Positions 54,498 to 63,108 of a stretch of DNA of 64,000 nt are shown in pieces. The translations under genes were made by a program, and so were the position numbers. A model generated the notes under the pieces. It was given only the letters and a program-made list of their open reading frames with translations. It searched no databases and was not told where the DNA came from. This DNA comes from Mesobacillus jeotgali (GTDB taxonomy: Bacteria; Bacillota; Bacilli; Bacillales; Cytobacillaceae), in the NCBI RefSeq assembly GCF_900166585.1, contig NZ_FVZC01000009.1, positions 2,367,444-2,431,443 of the forward strand, given 5' to 3'. Within the stretch, counting starts at the first letter, position 1; each line of letters begins with the position of its first letter.

Positions 54498-56183
54498 TTA
54501 CCAGGTTTTAAATGGCGGAGAGCCAGGAGGCGCGTTAAGGATCATATCAGCAATTGGAAGTACATAAGCCATTGAAACAACTAACAGCATGAGTACCACC
54601 CAAATTCCCCATCGTTCTGTCCAATATGGAGTTTTTTCTGCACCTGCCTCCTCTTCCGCGATTGGGAACTCAGTGGTACCTTTTGGTGCAAAAAACATCA
54701 GATTAAATACTGCATATACTTGAAGAATGACAGCAAGCAGTAATAAGCTTGCACCGATTCCTACTAACGCCATATATGGATTCCATCCGAGTTTTTCTGC
54801 AAAGTCGCCATAAGTTGTAAAAGATGTTCTGCGCGGGGATCCAAATAGGCCAGCGATATGCATCGATATTGCCATTATTACCATGCCTATGGTCCAAATG
54901 ATAGTTTGAATGACACCCAGTTTGTTCATGGCTGGCGTCAGTACACGTTTTGATAGATACGGAACTAACCAGTAGCTGATACCAAAGAATGTCATAATAA
55001 CAGACATACCCAACGTTAGATGGAAGTGTCCTACAACCCACATTGTATTGTGCACAACCTGGTCTAATTGGTTTGTACTCTGTACAATACCGCCTGCTCC
55101 AGCTGGGATGAATGCAACCATGGCAATGAACGGAGCCAGGAAGCGCACATCTCCCCATGGCATTTTCTTATACCAGCCAACTAACCCTTTACCACCCTTC
55201 GCTCTCGCTGTTCGTTCAAATACCCTGAACATTGCGTATGCCGTCATTAAGGATGGGAATCCGATTGCCAGACTCATGAATACGTGCATATATTTGATTG
55301 ATTCGGAAATACCCGGGTCAATGATCTGATGGTGGAATCCCCCAGTAATATTCATAATCACTAAGGGTATGACAACCATACGAGTTAAAAGATCATTCCA
55401 TCGGGTTCCCCCAATTATTTTTGGTACGACTACATACCATGCCGATACAGCTGTTAAGTACCAGATATTAACGGCTGTATGCCCGAATGCCCAGAATAGT
55501 GTACGGGCTAGCAACACATTTATGCCGTCAACCCATCCAAGAGTCCAGGGAATGATCATAAAAATGACTTCCACAGCAACAAATGCGGTTGCACCAACTA
55601 ATAGGACAAAAACACCCGTTGCAAAGAATGCGAGAATCGGCAGATGTTGCCCTTTATGATTCCTTCTCCAATTCGCCACCTGGGTAAACGCTCCAAATGA
55701 GAGCATCCATACACCTAATACAATAAAGACTAAGCCGAAGTAAAACATAGGAGATGCGGCCATTGGAGGGTAGAAGGTATACATGACGGAGGCTTCATTC
55801 TTCAAAATTGGAATGACGACCAATACAAAACCAAAGATCTTCATCCAAAAGCCAATCCATGCCATCTTCCTTACTTTAGGCAGCAATCCTCCCAATGTAT
55901 GGGAAATCCCGGCATAAAAGTAACCAATGGTGAAAAATGCTGATAATACAACAACTAATAGTATTCCATGGGCTGTCAGTACCTGATAATAGTTAAGCCA
56001 TGGAGGCAGCTGCAGGACACCAGCACGATTCAATCCTTGTAACAATCCAAGAAAACCGCCCAGCAGTAATGCGATAAAAGCTACGGATAAATATGATTTC
56101 GATATTCTGGCATCTTCTAGACTGATCCCTAACACTTGATTTGTTTTCTGATTAAATGTTTTTGTTTTTAATGCAGGTTGCAC
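54498..56183 (-). CDS. Heme-copper oxidase superfamily subunit I (B-type), probable CuA-type nitric oxide reductase
   Basis: 561 residues, 12-14 membrane helices. Low-spin heme His 72 (LTAHGILL), CuB ligands His 235 (FWAFGHTAVN) and His 284/285 (GGFHHQIIDPG), and heme ligands His 386 and His 388 (VGHFHLTLG) are all present, with overall similarity to ba3 (B-family) oxidases. In oxidases the residue four after the first CuB His is the cross-linked Tyr (GHPxVY); here it is Asn 239. Loss of that Tyr is typical of NO reductases of this superfamily, such as the CuA-Nor of Bacillus azotoformans. Annotation pipelines would likely call it cytochrome c oxidase; reduction of NO is my inference. Confidence 0.88.
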   Translation of the reverse strand: MQPALKTKTFNQKTNQVLGISLEDARISKSYLSVAFIALLLGGFLGLLQGLNRAGVLQLPPWLNYYQVLTAHGILLVVVLSAFFTIGYFYAGISHTLGGLLPKVRKMAWIGFWMKIFGFVLVVIPILKNEASVMYTFYPPMAASPMFYFGLVFIVLGVWMLSFGAFTQVANWRRNHKGQHLPILAFFATGVFVLLVGATAFVAVEVIFMIIPWTLGWVDGINVLLARTLFWAFGHTAVNIWYLTAVSAWYVVVPKIIGGTRWNDLLTRMVVIPLVIMNITGGFHHQIIDPGISESIKYMHVFMSLAIGFPSLMTAYAMFRVFERTARAKGGKGLVGWYKKMPWGDVRFLAPFIAMVAFIPAGAGGIVQSTNQLDQVVHNTMWVVGHFHLTLGMSVIMTFFGISYWLVPYLSKRVLTPAMNKLGVIQTIIWTIGMVIMAISMHIAGLFGSPRRTSFTTYGDFAEKLGWNPYMALVGIGASLLLLAVILQVYAVFNLMFFAPKGTTEFPIAEEEAGAEKTPYWTERWGIWVVLMLLVVSMAYVLPIADMILNAPPGSPPFKTW

Positions 56184-56199
56184 TTTCTTTCCCCCCTTT

Positions 56200-56667
56200 T
56201 TATCTAACGATGATCTTTGTACTCATTGCTTGATGTCCTGCCCCGCAATATTCATTACACAGCACCAAATATTCTCCAGGTTCATCAAACTTTTGCGAAA
56301 TTTTTTGGATATGACCAGGCATGACCATGGCGTTTATATTTGTATCTGCCACTTGAAATCCATGTACAACGTCTTTTGAAGTCAAGGTGAAATGGACAGT
56401 CGAGCCAGCAGGCACGTCAATTTCCATTGGTGTGAAACTAAACAGCTGAAGTGTCATGACTACTTCATATTCATTCTCATTAATCTGTTTGATTCCAGGC
56501 TGGTCAAACGGTGCCGTTTGATCCACTTTTTTAGGATCAATCGTTTCTTTATGGCTAGGCGGCCCCATTCCTAAAGCAACTGCTTGATACCCCGTGAAGA
56601 TCATGAATCCCATAATCATTCCGAAACTTAAAAACAGCCAGATTTTTTCGTCCAAATGCATCTTCAT
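56200..56667 (-). CDS. Heme-copper enzyme subunit II with CuA centre
   Basis: 155 residues: one N-terminal membrane helix (WLFLSFGMIMGFMIFTGYQ) and a cupredoxin domain outside the membrane. CuA ligands are complete: His in DVVHGFQVAD, then LCNEYCGAGHQAM supplying Cys, Glu, Cys, His and Met. It should take electrons from a cytochrome c. The compact single-helix form is typical of B-type enzymes. Start at 56667 after TAGGAGGGAAAGAA; 17 bases separate it from subunit I. Confidence 0.93.
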   Translation of the reverse strand: MKMHLDEKIWLFLSFGMIMGFMIFTGYQAVALGMGPPSHKETIDPKKVDQTAPFDQPGIKQINENEYEVVMTLQLFSFTPMEIDVPAGSTVHFTLTSKDVVHGFQVADTNINAMVMPGHIQKISQKFDEPGEYLVLCNEYCGAGHQAMSTKIIVR

Positions 56668-56678
56668 TTCTTTCCCTC

Positions 56679-56846
56679 CTATATCCTCGCCATATATAAT
56701 CCAAATAGCACAAAATACGTAGCCAGAATTACAGCTCCAACAACGCCGACTGATATCCAAGTACCAATCTTAGATGTACGATGAACATTAACCGTCATTT
56801 TTTCATTCCGAACATCTTCATGATCATTCACATCTGTCAACTTCAC
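56679..56846 (-). CDS. Small single-helix subunit (subunit IIa-like), 55 residues
   Basis: Begins MKLTDVNDHEDVRNEKMTVN and has one hydrophobic helix, TWISVGVVGAVILATYFVLFG, near residues 29-50. GTG start with AGGGGGGATTTAA upstream; the stop codon lies 11 bases before subunit II. First gene of the operon. Position and form match the small subunit IIa of ba3-type oxidases, which completes the subunit II fold with one helix. Confidence 0.8.
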   Translation of the reverse strand: MKLTDVNDHEDVRNEKMTVNVHRTSKIGTWISVGVVGAVILATYFVLFGLYMARI

Positions 56847-56875
56847 TTAAATCCCCCCTTTGATTTCTTACCTTT

Positions 56876-56918
56876 ATGATAATTGCGAATGATTATCATT
56901 GTAGTGAGGCAAATCACT
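56876..56918 (-). promoter_or_regulatory. Promoter region of the heme-copper operon: FNR/CRP-type dyad and Fur-like palindrome
   Basis: AGTGA-N6-TCACT (56903-56918) is a perfect dyad of CRP/FNR geometry. AATGATTATCATT (56888-56900) is a perfect 6-1-6 palindrome like a Fur box core. A -10, TATCAT (56876-56881, minus strand), has no good -35. With transcription starting about seven bases after it, the dyad centre falls near -41.5, the class II activator position, and the Fur-like site near -25. Confidence 0.6.
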
Positions 56919-56949
56919 TAGAAAACCCAGGGGAGTAATTTTTTTGCAA

Positions 56950-56978
56950 AAAAAATAAACGCTTACATACTAAGCGTT
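56950..56978 (-). terminator. Second hairpin behind ccpA, or cre-like element
   Basis: AACGCTT / AAGCGTT with minus-strand T's after it; it may insulate the operon from ccpA read-through. It also contains TGTAAGCGTTTATT, two mismatches from a cre. The two readings cannot be separated by eye. Confidence 0.45.
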
Positions 56979-57056
56979 CACAATTAAAAGGGACGGAATA
57001 TTTGAATCAAGCCAGACTTGAATTAAAATATAATCAGACTAATTTACGTAAAGGAA

Positions 57057-57087
57057 ACAAAAAAACCCCTCGCAATGATTGCGGGGG
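57057..57087 (-). terminator. ccpA terminator
   Basis: CCCCCGCAAT / ATTGCGAGGGG stem, then seven T's, immediately after the ccpA stop codon. Confidence 0.9.
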
Positions 57088-57094
57088 CCGTAGT

Positions 57095-58093
57095 CTAATT
57101 CGTTGATTTTCTGTTTTCAATCCGGTGTGGCAGAACAACGATGTTCTCGTCCACTTTCTCTTTGTTCATGTATTTAGTCAGCAAGCGCATCGCTACTGCC
57201 CCAATATCATATAAAGGCTGGACGATAGTTGTCAGCTGCGGGCGCACCATCAAAGTCAATCTTGTGTTATCTGAACTAATGACCTCAAAATCATCTGGAA
57301 CGCTGAACCCTTGGTCAAATGCACCATGAACCACTCCAAGAGCCATCTCATCCGAACCGACTAGGATTGCGGTTGGTTTTGTACCCAGCTCGATGATTCT
57401 TTCAATTGCCTCAAGGCCTGAATCGTAGGTGTAATCCCCTTCCAGAACAAGCTCTTCATTATATTCAATGCCTGCATCCTTTAGTGCCCTTTTATAACCT
57501 TCAAGCTTCTTATCTTTATTGATTGGCTCATGATACGGTCCAATGACGAACGCAATTTCTTTGTGGCCTTTTTCTACAAAAGCTGAAACGGCATCATATG
57601 TTGCCTGTTCATAATCAATATTTACTGATGGAATCTCGCCGGAATCCTCGATCGAACCAGCAAGAACAATCGGTACTGGGGATTTCTTGAACTCTTCAAC
57701 ATGCTCAGCTTTAATATTGCCGCCCATGAAAACAATGCCGTCAACTTGCTTTCCAAGCATCGTGTTTAAAAGGTGCAATTCTTTTTCAATATTTTGATCA
57801 GAATTGCTCAAGATAATATTGTATTTATACATGGTTGCAATATCTTCAATTCCTCTGGCCAGTTCAGCAAAAAATGGGCTGGAGATATCGGGGATGATGA
57901 CTCCGACAGTAGTTGTCTTTTTGCTTGCCAGACCACGGGCAACCGCATTCGGGCGGTACCCAAGACGGTCAATGACCTCCATGACCTTCTTCCTGGTTGC
58001 TGGCTTTACATTAGGATTTCCATTGACAACACGTGAAACCGTTGCCATTGAAACATTCGCCTCTCTTGCAACATCATATATTGTGATATTCAT
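57095..58093 (-). CDS. ccpA: Catabolite control protein A
   Basis: LacI-family master regulator of carbon catabolite repression; binds cre sites with HPr-Ser46-P. 332 residues: helix-turn-helix [26 protein letters not shown], hinge helix [19 protein letters not shown], then the periplasmic-binding-like core. Targets visible in this window are the cre sites at megL, acuA and possibly ald and deoC. Located between acuC and aroA, but separated from acuC by the accessory block. Confidence 0.97.
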   Translation of the reverse strand: MNITIYDVAREANVSMATVSRVVNGNPNVKPATRKKVMEVIDRLGYRPNAVARGLASKKTTTVGVIIPDISSPFFAELARGIEDIATMYKYNIILSNSDQNIEKELHLLNTMLGKQVDGIVFMGGNIKAEHVEEFKKSPVPIVLAGSIEDSGEIPSVNIDYEQATYDAVSAFVEKGHKEIAFVIGPYHEPINKDKKLEGYKRALKDAGIEYNEELVLEGDYTYDSGLEAIERIIELGTKPTAILVGSDEMALGVVHGAFDQGFSVPDDFEVISSDNTRLTLMVRPQLTTIVQPLYDIGAVAMRLLTKYMNKEKVDENIVVLPHRIENRKSTN

Positions 58094-58485
58094 CTATTTC
58101 ACTCCTTAAGGTAATAAACGGCGCTTTTTGCTTAGTTTACAGCAAAAATTGCAACAATAATCATTTTTCGAGTTTGTGATTATATGTACAAGTTTAATTA
58201 TGTTATTAATCATACGATATCCACAGCATTCCCGCAATCTGAACAGCTTAATTTTAATGAATTTTATCAGTGTTTTTCCTTAAAATTTGCAGCTTTAACT
58301 ATTTAAGGTTTTAAATTATTCATTCATGTTGGTTTCAGGCTCTCCCTCGGTCAGTGACCCGATCCCTTTAAGAATGCGGTCAAAAACCATGATTCAAAAC
58401 AGCTTCTTACTATGCCGCCTCTTTATAAGTTCCCTTAAATGCACATAAAAAAAACCCTCCTTAGAAAAAGGAAGGTTTCTGTGCC
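58094..58485. other. Intergenic region between aroA and ccpA, no gene seen
   Basis: AT-rich; contains the ccpA promoter region and the aroA terminator. No open frame with a ribosome binding site and no repeat found. Confidence 0.5.
58447..58478 (-). terminator. aroA terminator
   Basis: AACCTTCCTTT / AAGGAGGGTT stem, then eight T's on the minus strand. Confidence 0.85.
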
Positions 58486-59559
58486 TTAGACTCTTACGAA
58501 CGGAGTAGACTTTAAGCCATTCAAAAACTCATCGAATTGCTTAAGGTCCATCTGCTGAGCATTGTCGGACAATGCCACTGCGGGATCTGGATGCACTTCT
58601 GCCATAACGCCGTCTGCCCCGATGGCAAGTGCGGCTTTGGCGGCCGGAAGCAATAAATCCCTTCGGCCTGTTGAGTGAGTAACATCCACCATGACCGGTA
58701 AATGTGTTTCCTTTTTTAAGATTGGCACTGCGGAAATATCAAGTGTATTACGGGTAGCTCTTTCATATGTCCGTATCCCGCGTTCACAAAGAATGATCTG
58801 GCCATTACCCTGTGACATGATATATTCAGCTGCATTAATGAACTCCTCAATCGTTGCCGCAAGCCCCCGCTTTAACAATATAGGTTTATTCACCGCACCA
58901 GCAGCTTTGAGAAGCTCAAAGTTTTGCATGTTGCGGGCGCCGATTTGAATGACATCAAGGTAGTCCACCGCTATTTCGATGTCGGCAGGTGTCACTATCT
59001 CGCTGATAACCGCAAGATCGTATTCATCTGCAACTCGTTTTAAAATCTTCAGGCCTTCCACACCTAATCCCTGGAAGTCATACGGTGAAGTCCTTGGTTT
59101 GAAAGCTCCGCCGCGAAGCAATTTAAAGCCTTTAGCCTTAACTGCTTCCGCCACTGTAGCTACTTGTTCATATGACTCAACCGAACAAGGGCCGAAGACG
59201 AAATCCGGTGTGCCGTCTCCAATTTTCAATCCTTTAATATCTATGATAGTATCCTCAGGCTTCTTCTTCCTGGAAACCAGAAGTGCTTTTCTGTGATCAT
59301 CTGATTGAAGTTCCAGTCCAGCCTTAAAAATTTCTTTGAAGATATGTTCAATTGTTGAATTCTCAAAAGGACCATTATTGCTTTCCTTGATCAGGTCGAG
59401 CATTTCCCTTTCACGTACTGGGTCATATCGATAGACACCCTGCGTTTCTTTTGCACGGCCAATATCCTGGACGAGCAGTGCTCTTTCATTAATCAATGAG
59501 AGAAGCTCTAGATTCAATTCATCCACACGATTTCTAAGCTGGTCAAGATTTTTAGTCAT
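58486..59559 (-). CDS. aroA: Bifunctional chorismate mutase / DAHP synthase
   Basis: First step of the shikimate pathway, with feedback control through the fused chorismate mutase domain. 357 residues: AroQ-type mutase helices at about 1-90 ([39 protein letters not shown]) and the DAHP synthase barrel from about 105 ([52 protein letters not shown]). Named AroA in Bacillus (not EPSP synthase). GGGAGAG precedes the ATG. Confidence 0.95.
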   Translation of the reverse strand: MTKNLDQLRNRVDELNLELLSLINERALLVQDIGRAKETQGVYRYDPVREREMLDLIKESNNGPFENSTIEHIFKEIFKAGLELQSDDHRKALLVSRKKKPEDTIIDIKGLKIGDGTPDFVFGPCSVESYEQVATVAEAVKAKGFKLLRGGAFKPRTSPYDFQGLGVEGLKILKRVADEYDLAVISEIVTPADIEIAVDYLDVIQIGARNMQNFELLKAAGAVNKPILLKRGLAATIEEFINAAEYIMSQGNGQIILCERGIRTYERATRNTLDISAVPILKKETHLPVMVDVTHSTGRRDLLLPAAKAALAIGADGVMAEVHPDPAVALSDNAQQMDLKQFDEFLNGLKSTPFVRV

Positions 59560-59941
59560 TTTTCTCTCCCGTCCTTTCGGAATTCATTTTAGCCCTAACT
59601 ATAAGAATCATCAAGCAAAGTAACCCGCGGTTCCTGTCTAGTTCAGGAGGAGAAATAAACTTTACCTGAATGTTCTTTATAGCATTAGAGTTGAATGGTA
59701 CATTTTTTACAAGGTTCGGCATACTCGAAGTTTCTAACCTAAAGCCCAAACAGATTGGAGCCGATATTAGAGGAGGAGCCGAAAAAAATAATGCTTTTGA
59801 AGAACTTGACTATAGATGTACAATTTAATAAGGGTAATTATATCTGAAATAAATTCAATTGTCACGCTTTTTTCTTTAATAATTAAACGCTTTTAAGCGA
59901 TAAAGTATCGTATGAGACCATTAGTTAGAGGGTGCAGGAAT
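59560..59941. other. Divergent promoter region between aroA and the FtsA-like gene
   Basis: About 380 bases with no supported gene. A 65-codon minus-strand frame overlapping the aroA start has no SD. A small CGCTT/AAGCG hairpin lies near 59889. Promoters for both genes must lie here but none is clear-cut. Confidence 0.45.
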
Positions 59942-62107
59942 TTGCAATTACATAATAAATTGTTTGCGTTAGATATCGGGACCCGTTCCGTAGTAGGCAT
60001 CATCCTGGAAGAATCCGCCGGGCAGTATGAAGCAATTGATATCATTGTCCGTGAACATAAGGACAGATCCATGCTGGACGGCCAAATCCACGATGTTCTT
60101 TCGGTTTCAGAAATCATCCGGGATATTAAAGAAGAATTGGAAGTTTCACATGGCCCTTTAACAAAGGTCTGTGTTGCTGCGGCTGGCCGCGCTCTTAGAA
60201 CCGAACGTTCAAAAGCAGTCGTTGATATTTCCGGCAATCCGATGTTTTCCAAACAGGATATCCTACATCTTGAACTAAGCGCCGTCCAGCTTGCCCAAGC
60301 GGCTGTTGCCGGCGAAACAGGCAATGAACAAAGCCATCATTATTATTGTGTCGGATACTCCGTACTTTATTACCAGCTTGACGGAGAAGTCATTGGAAGC
60401 TTGATTGATCAGCGCGGTTCCGAGGCCTCAGTGGAGATCATTGCTACCTTCCTCCCCAAGGTCGTAGTAGAGTCACTGCTCGCCGCTTTGGACCGGGCTG
60501 GCCTGGAAATGGACGCATTGACGCTCGAACCGATAGCGGCGATCAATGTATTGATTCCAGCCTCAATGAGAAGATTAAATGTTGCTTTAGTGGATATTGG
60601 TGCGGGTACCTCTGATATTGCTCTTACGGACACCGGAACAGTTATAGCTTACGGGATGGTGCCAGTAGCAGGAGATGAAATCACTGAAGCTGTCAGCGAT
60701 GAATTCCTGCTCGACTTCCCACTTGCTGAAAAAGCAAAGCGGGAGCTGCTAGAAAATGAATCCATTTCAATTACTGACATACTTGGGTTCGAAACGGTCA
60801 TCGAAAAAGAGGAAGCGATTGAGAGGATAGCTCCTGCAATTGACCGCCTTGCAGAAACCATCGGGAAAGAGATCTTAAGATTGAACAACAATAAATCACC
60901 TAAGGCTGTCATGCTTGTCGGGGGAGGAAGCTTGACTCCTGATTTGACCAGGAGGCTTTCCGGCAGGCTGAACCTGCCGGAAAACAGAGTTGCCATCCGC
61001 GGCCTGGATGCCATATCTTCTGTTTCATTTGCCAGCCATATCACGAAAGGGCCAGAACTGGTCACGCCAATTGGAATAGCGATTGCAGCGAAGCAATCTC
61101 CTGTCCAATATCATACAGTTCACGTCAATGGGCAGCCTGTGAGACTATTCGAGGTCAACAAGTTGACGGTTGGAGATTGCCTGTTGGCTGCAGGCATCAA
61201 AATGAATAAGCTGTATGGTAAACCAGGACTTGCGATGATCGTCAGCCTGAATGGCAAGAATGTGACCATTCCAGGCGAGCATGGGCAGCCTCCTGTATTG
61301 CTGAAGAACGGTACTCCTTGTACTTTTGATGATCATGTAGATGGGGGTGATCATCTGACTGTCATTAAGGGGAAGGATGGAGTCAGAGCAGAACTGACGC
61401 TCGAAGACTTGATAGGTGAGCTGCCTTCGAAAACCATCATCTTAAATGGACAAAGATATAAAATAAGCTCAAGGTTAACCTGCAATGGCCTTCATGTTCC
61501 GATTCAACAGCAGATTGCAGATAGGGATGATATCAGTTTTGTGACTACAGACACGGTAGAAGGGGCACTAAAGGAACTCAACCTTGCAGAAATACTTAAT
61601 GATACACGCCCCTTCTATATCAAGATTGATGGGATGGAGCACAAAATCAATCAGTTCATGGGAAAAATTTATATTAATGGCGCAGAAGCCGGCCTGCATA
61701 ACAAATTTGAACATCTTGATGATATCCGCTTTGAAAAAGGGACAGACCATACTCTCAGTAGGCTTTTAGAAATTCTTGACATACAAGCATTTGACTCTCT
61801 GCCAATCTTCTTTAACGGACAGCAAATCCAGCTGGAACACGAAGTATTGGAGTTTTTCAAGGAAGGCACTAAACTTGGATTGGATGAACTTCTGTATAGC
61901 GGGGACCAAATCACCACAAAAACAAAGGATGTGCGGCCGTTCATTTTTCAGGATGTGTTCAACTTTGCCCAAATAAACATCCCTAAGGACAGCCGAGGAT
62001 TCACTTTATTGAAAAATGGTGAAACAACCGCATTTGATGATCCTCTCGCACCAGGCGACGAGCTAAGTATTACCTTCGAAAATCCGGTAAGTAAAAAAAC
62101 ATCCTAA
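59942..62107 (+). CDS. FtsA/PilM-like actin-fold ATPase with C-terminal repeated beta-grasp-like modules
   Basis: About 721 residues. Residues 1-370 are an FtsA/PilM-type ATPase: phosphate-1 motif FALDIGTRSVVGI, SHS2-like insert, phosphate-2 motif LVDIGAGTSDIAL (near 219) and adenosine motif VMLVGGGSLTPDL (near 325). The last 350 residues carry repeats of two types, VNGQPVRL / LNGQRYKI / FNGQQIQL and LLKNGTPCTFDDHVDGGDHL / LLKNGETTAFDDPLAPGDEL, suggesting tandem ubiquitin-like or SLBB-like modules. There is no membrane helix and no amphipathic C-terminal FtsZ tail. TTG at 59942 is chosen (GAGGGTG, 7-base spacing); an ATG at 59912 without SD is possible. Function unknown. Confidence 0.85.
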   Translation: MQLHNKLFALDIGTRSVVGIILEESAGQYEAIDIIVREHKDRSMLDGQIHDVLSVSEIIRDIKEELEVSHGPLTKVCVAAAGRALRTERSKAVVDISGNPMFSKQDILHLELSAVQLAQAAVAGETGNEQSHHYYCVGYSVLYYQLDGEVIGSLIDQRGSEASVEIIATFLPKVVVESLLAALDRAGLEMDALTLEPIAAINVLIPASMRRLNVALVDIGAGTSDIALTDTGTVIAYGMVPVAGDEITEAVSDEFLLDFPLAEKAKRELLENESISITDILGFETVIEKEEAIERIAPAIDRLAETIGKEILRLNNNKSPKAVMLVGGGSLTPDLTRRLSGRLNLPENRVAIRGLDAISSVSFASHITKGPELVTPIGIAIAAKQSPVQYHTVHVNGQPVRLFEVNKLTVGDCLLAAGIKMNKLYGKPGLAMIVSLNGKNVTIPGEHGQPPVLLKNGTPCTFDDHVDGGDHLTVIKGKDGVRAELTLEDLIGELPSKTIILNGQRYKISSRLTCNGLHVPIQQQIADRDDISFVTTDTVEGALKELNLAEILNDTRPFYIKIDGMEHKINQFMGKIYINGAEAGLHNKFEHLDDIRFEKGTDHTLSRLLEILDIQAFDSLPIFFNGQQIQLEHEVLEFFKEGTKLGLDELLYSGDQITTKTKDVRPFIFQDVFNFAQINIPKDSRGFTLLKNGETTAFDDPLAPGDELSITFENPVSKKTS

Positions 62108-62120
62108 TGGATGTTTTTTT
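62095..62120. terminator. Bidirectional terminator between the FtsA-like gene and ytxJ
   Basis: AAAAAACATCC / GGATGTTTTTT, overlapping or touching both stop codons. Confidence 0.85.
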
Positions 62121-62448
62121 ACTTCACATTCTCTTCTTTAGCTGCAGCAAGTGATTTTGAGGTGATTTTAAAATGGGAAGCATGCCAGGCCACATCAGAA
62201 TTAACAAAAAGAATGGCCTGAGGTGATTCATGCTTAACATGGAATTTCTCAGCGATGTAATTGGACAGCTCACGGGAATCCTGTACAGTTAAGTAATATA
62301 ATTGATCAGTTCCGTTTTGATCGAACTTTGCGAATTCATCATATCCGGCCCCACTGATCGGACATGTTGTACTATGCTTCAGAAAGAAAAACGTTTCTCC
62401 TGAATCGACAAGCTTGTCAAACTCCTGGATGGAATCAATTTTTTGCAT
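62119..62448 (-). CDS. ytxJ: Bacillithiol system redox-active protein YtxJ
   Basis: Thioredoxin-fold monothiol protein thought to act as a bacilliredoxin-like factor. 109 residues with the single-Cys active site KHSTTCPISGAGYDEF (near 26-40) and the cis-Pro region HESPQAILF. In B. subtilis ytxGHJ is a general-stress operon; here ytxJ follows ytxH after 170 bases and a terminator, so read-through or its own promoter is needed. Confidence 0.93.
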   Translation of the reverse strand: MQKIDSIQEFDKLVDSGETFFFLKHSTTCPISGAGYDEFAKFDQNGTDQLYYLTVQDSRELSNYIAEKFHVKHESPQAILFVNSDVAWHASHFKITSKSLAAAKEENVK

Positions 62449-62575
62449 CCTGCTCTCTCCTTTTTCATGGCTTGAATCGATACCCTTTCTCTATTCCGGT
62501 ATCCTCTCACTAAGCATTTCACAGAACTGAGAAGCAACGATCCATACAAAAAAAGCCTTTTTCATATAAAAATAA

Positions 62576-62606
62576 ACGGTGAAGTTATCTTACCACTTCA
62601 CCGTTT
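62576..62606 (-). terminator. Terminator after ytxH
   Basis: AAACGGTGAAGT / ACTTCACCGTTT stem, then TATTTTTATA. Confidence 0.78.
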
Positions 62607-62617
62607 ACAAGACAAAC

Positions 62618-63091
62618 TTACTGATTCAGTTTGTTTTCCGTTTCATCGAAAGCTTTTTGTGTTTCTTCAAGCTTTTTCTGAATTTCTTCCCCAGTGGCAG
62701 TATGAGTGTTATCCATGGAGCTTGTTTCTGCCATGGAAGTTGGAACCTCCTGCAGCACGCCCTCCTCGGAATCCGTTGAAGATGTGCCATTCTGGTTTTT
62801 CATATCCTTCACTTTGTTAACCAGATTAGAAGACTGCTGAGTCACAGTTTCTTTCAAACCGCTAGCCTTCTCCTTCGCTACAGAGGCAAGGTCCACGCCC
62901 TTGGTTTTAATAGTGGACGTTTGCTCATTCAACGAACCTCTCAACTCTTTTCCTGACTTTGGAGCTAGCAATAAGGCTGCTAGTGCCCCGGCAAGTCCGC
63001 CAACAATCGCCCCAGTGACAAAATCTCTGGAATTGCTGTTACTCTCCCTCATTGCTCCATTTACATCATATTGGCTTTGTTCCCTGTTCAT
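62618..63091 (-). CDS. ytxH: YtxH domain general stress protein
   Basis: 157 residues: hydrophilic start, a glycine-zipper membrane segment (FVTGAIVGGLAGALAALLLAPKSGKELRG, near 24-52) and a long helical, charged tail with SVAKEKASGLKETVTQQSSNLVNKV, then a Ser/Thr-rich stretch and EEIQKKLEETQKAF. Function unknown; a SigB-type stress protein in B. subtilis. SD AAAGGTGG. 17 bases after ytxG. Confidence 0.9.
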   Translation of the reverse strand: MNREQSQYDVNGAMRESNSNSRDFVTGAIVGGLAGALAALLLAPKSGKELRGSLNEQTSTIKTKGVDLASVAKEKASGLKETVTQQSSNLVNKVKDMKNQNGTSSTDSEEGVLQEVPTSMAETSSMDNTHTATGEEIQKKLEETQKAFDETENKLNQ

Positions 63092-63108
63092 TCTATCTCC
63101 ACCTTTCT

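Noticed and set aside
47596..57056. Mobile element carrying the accessory block
   Set aside because: No transposase, integrase, tRNA-derived attachment site or flanking repeat could be seen, so only an insertion relative to B. subtilis order is claimed.
59552..59749. 65-codon minus-strand frame overlapping the aroA start
   Set aside because: No SD, overlaps the aroA ribosome binding site and has no family resemblance.
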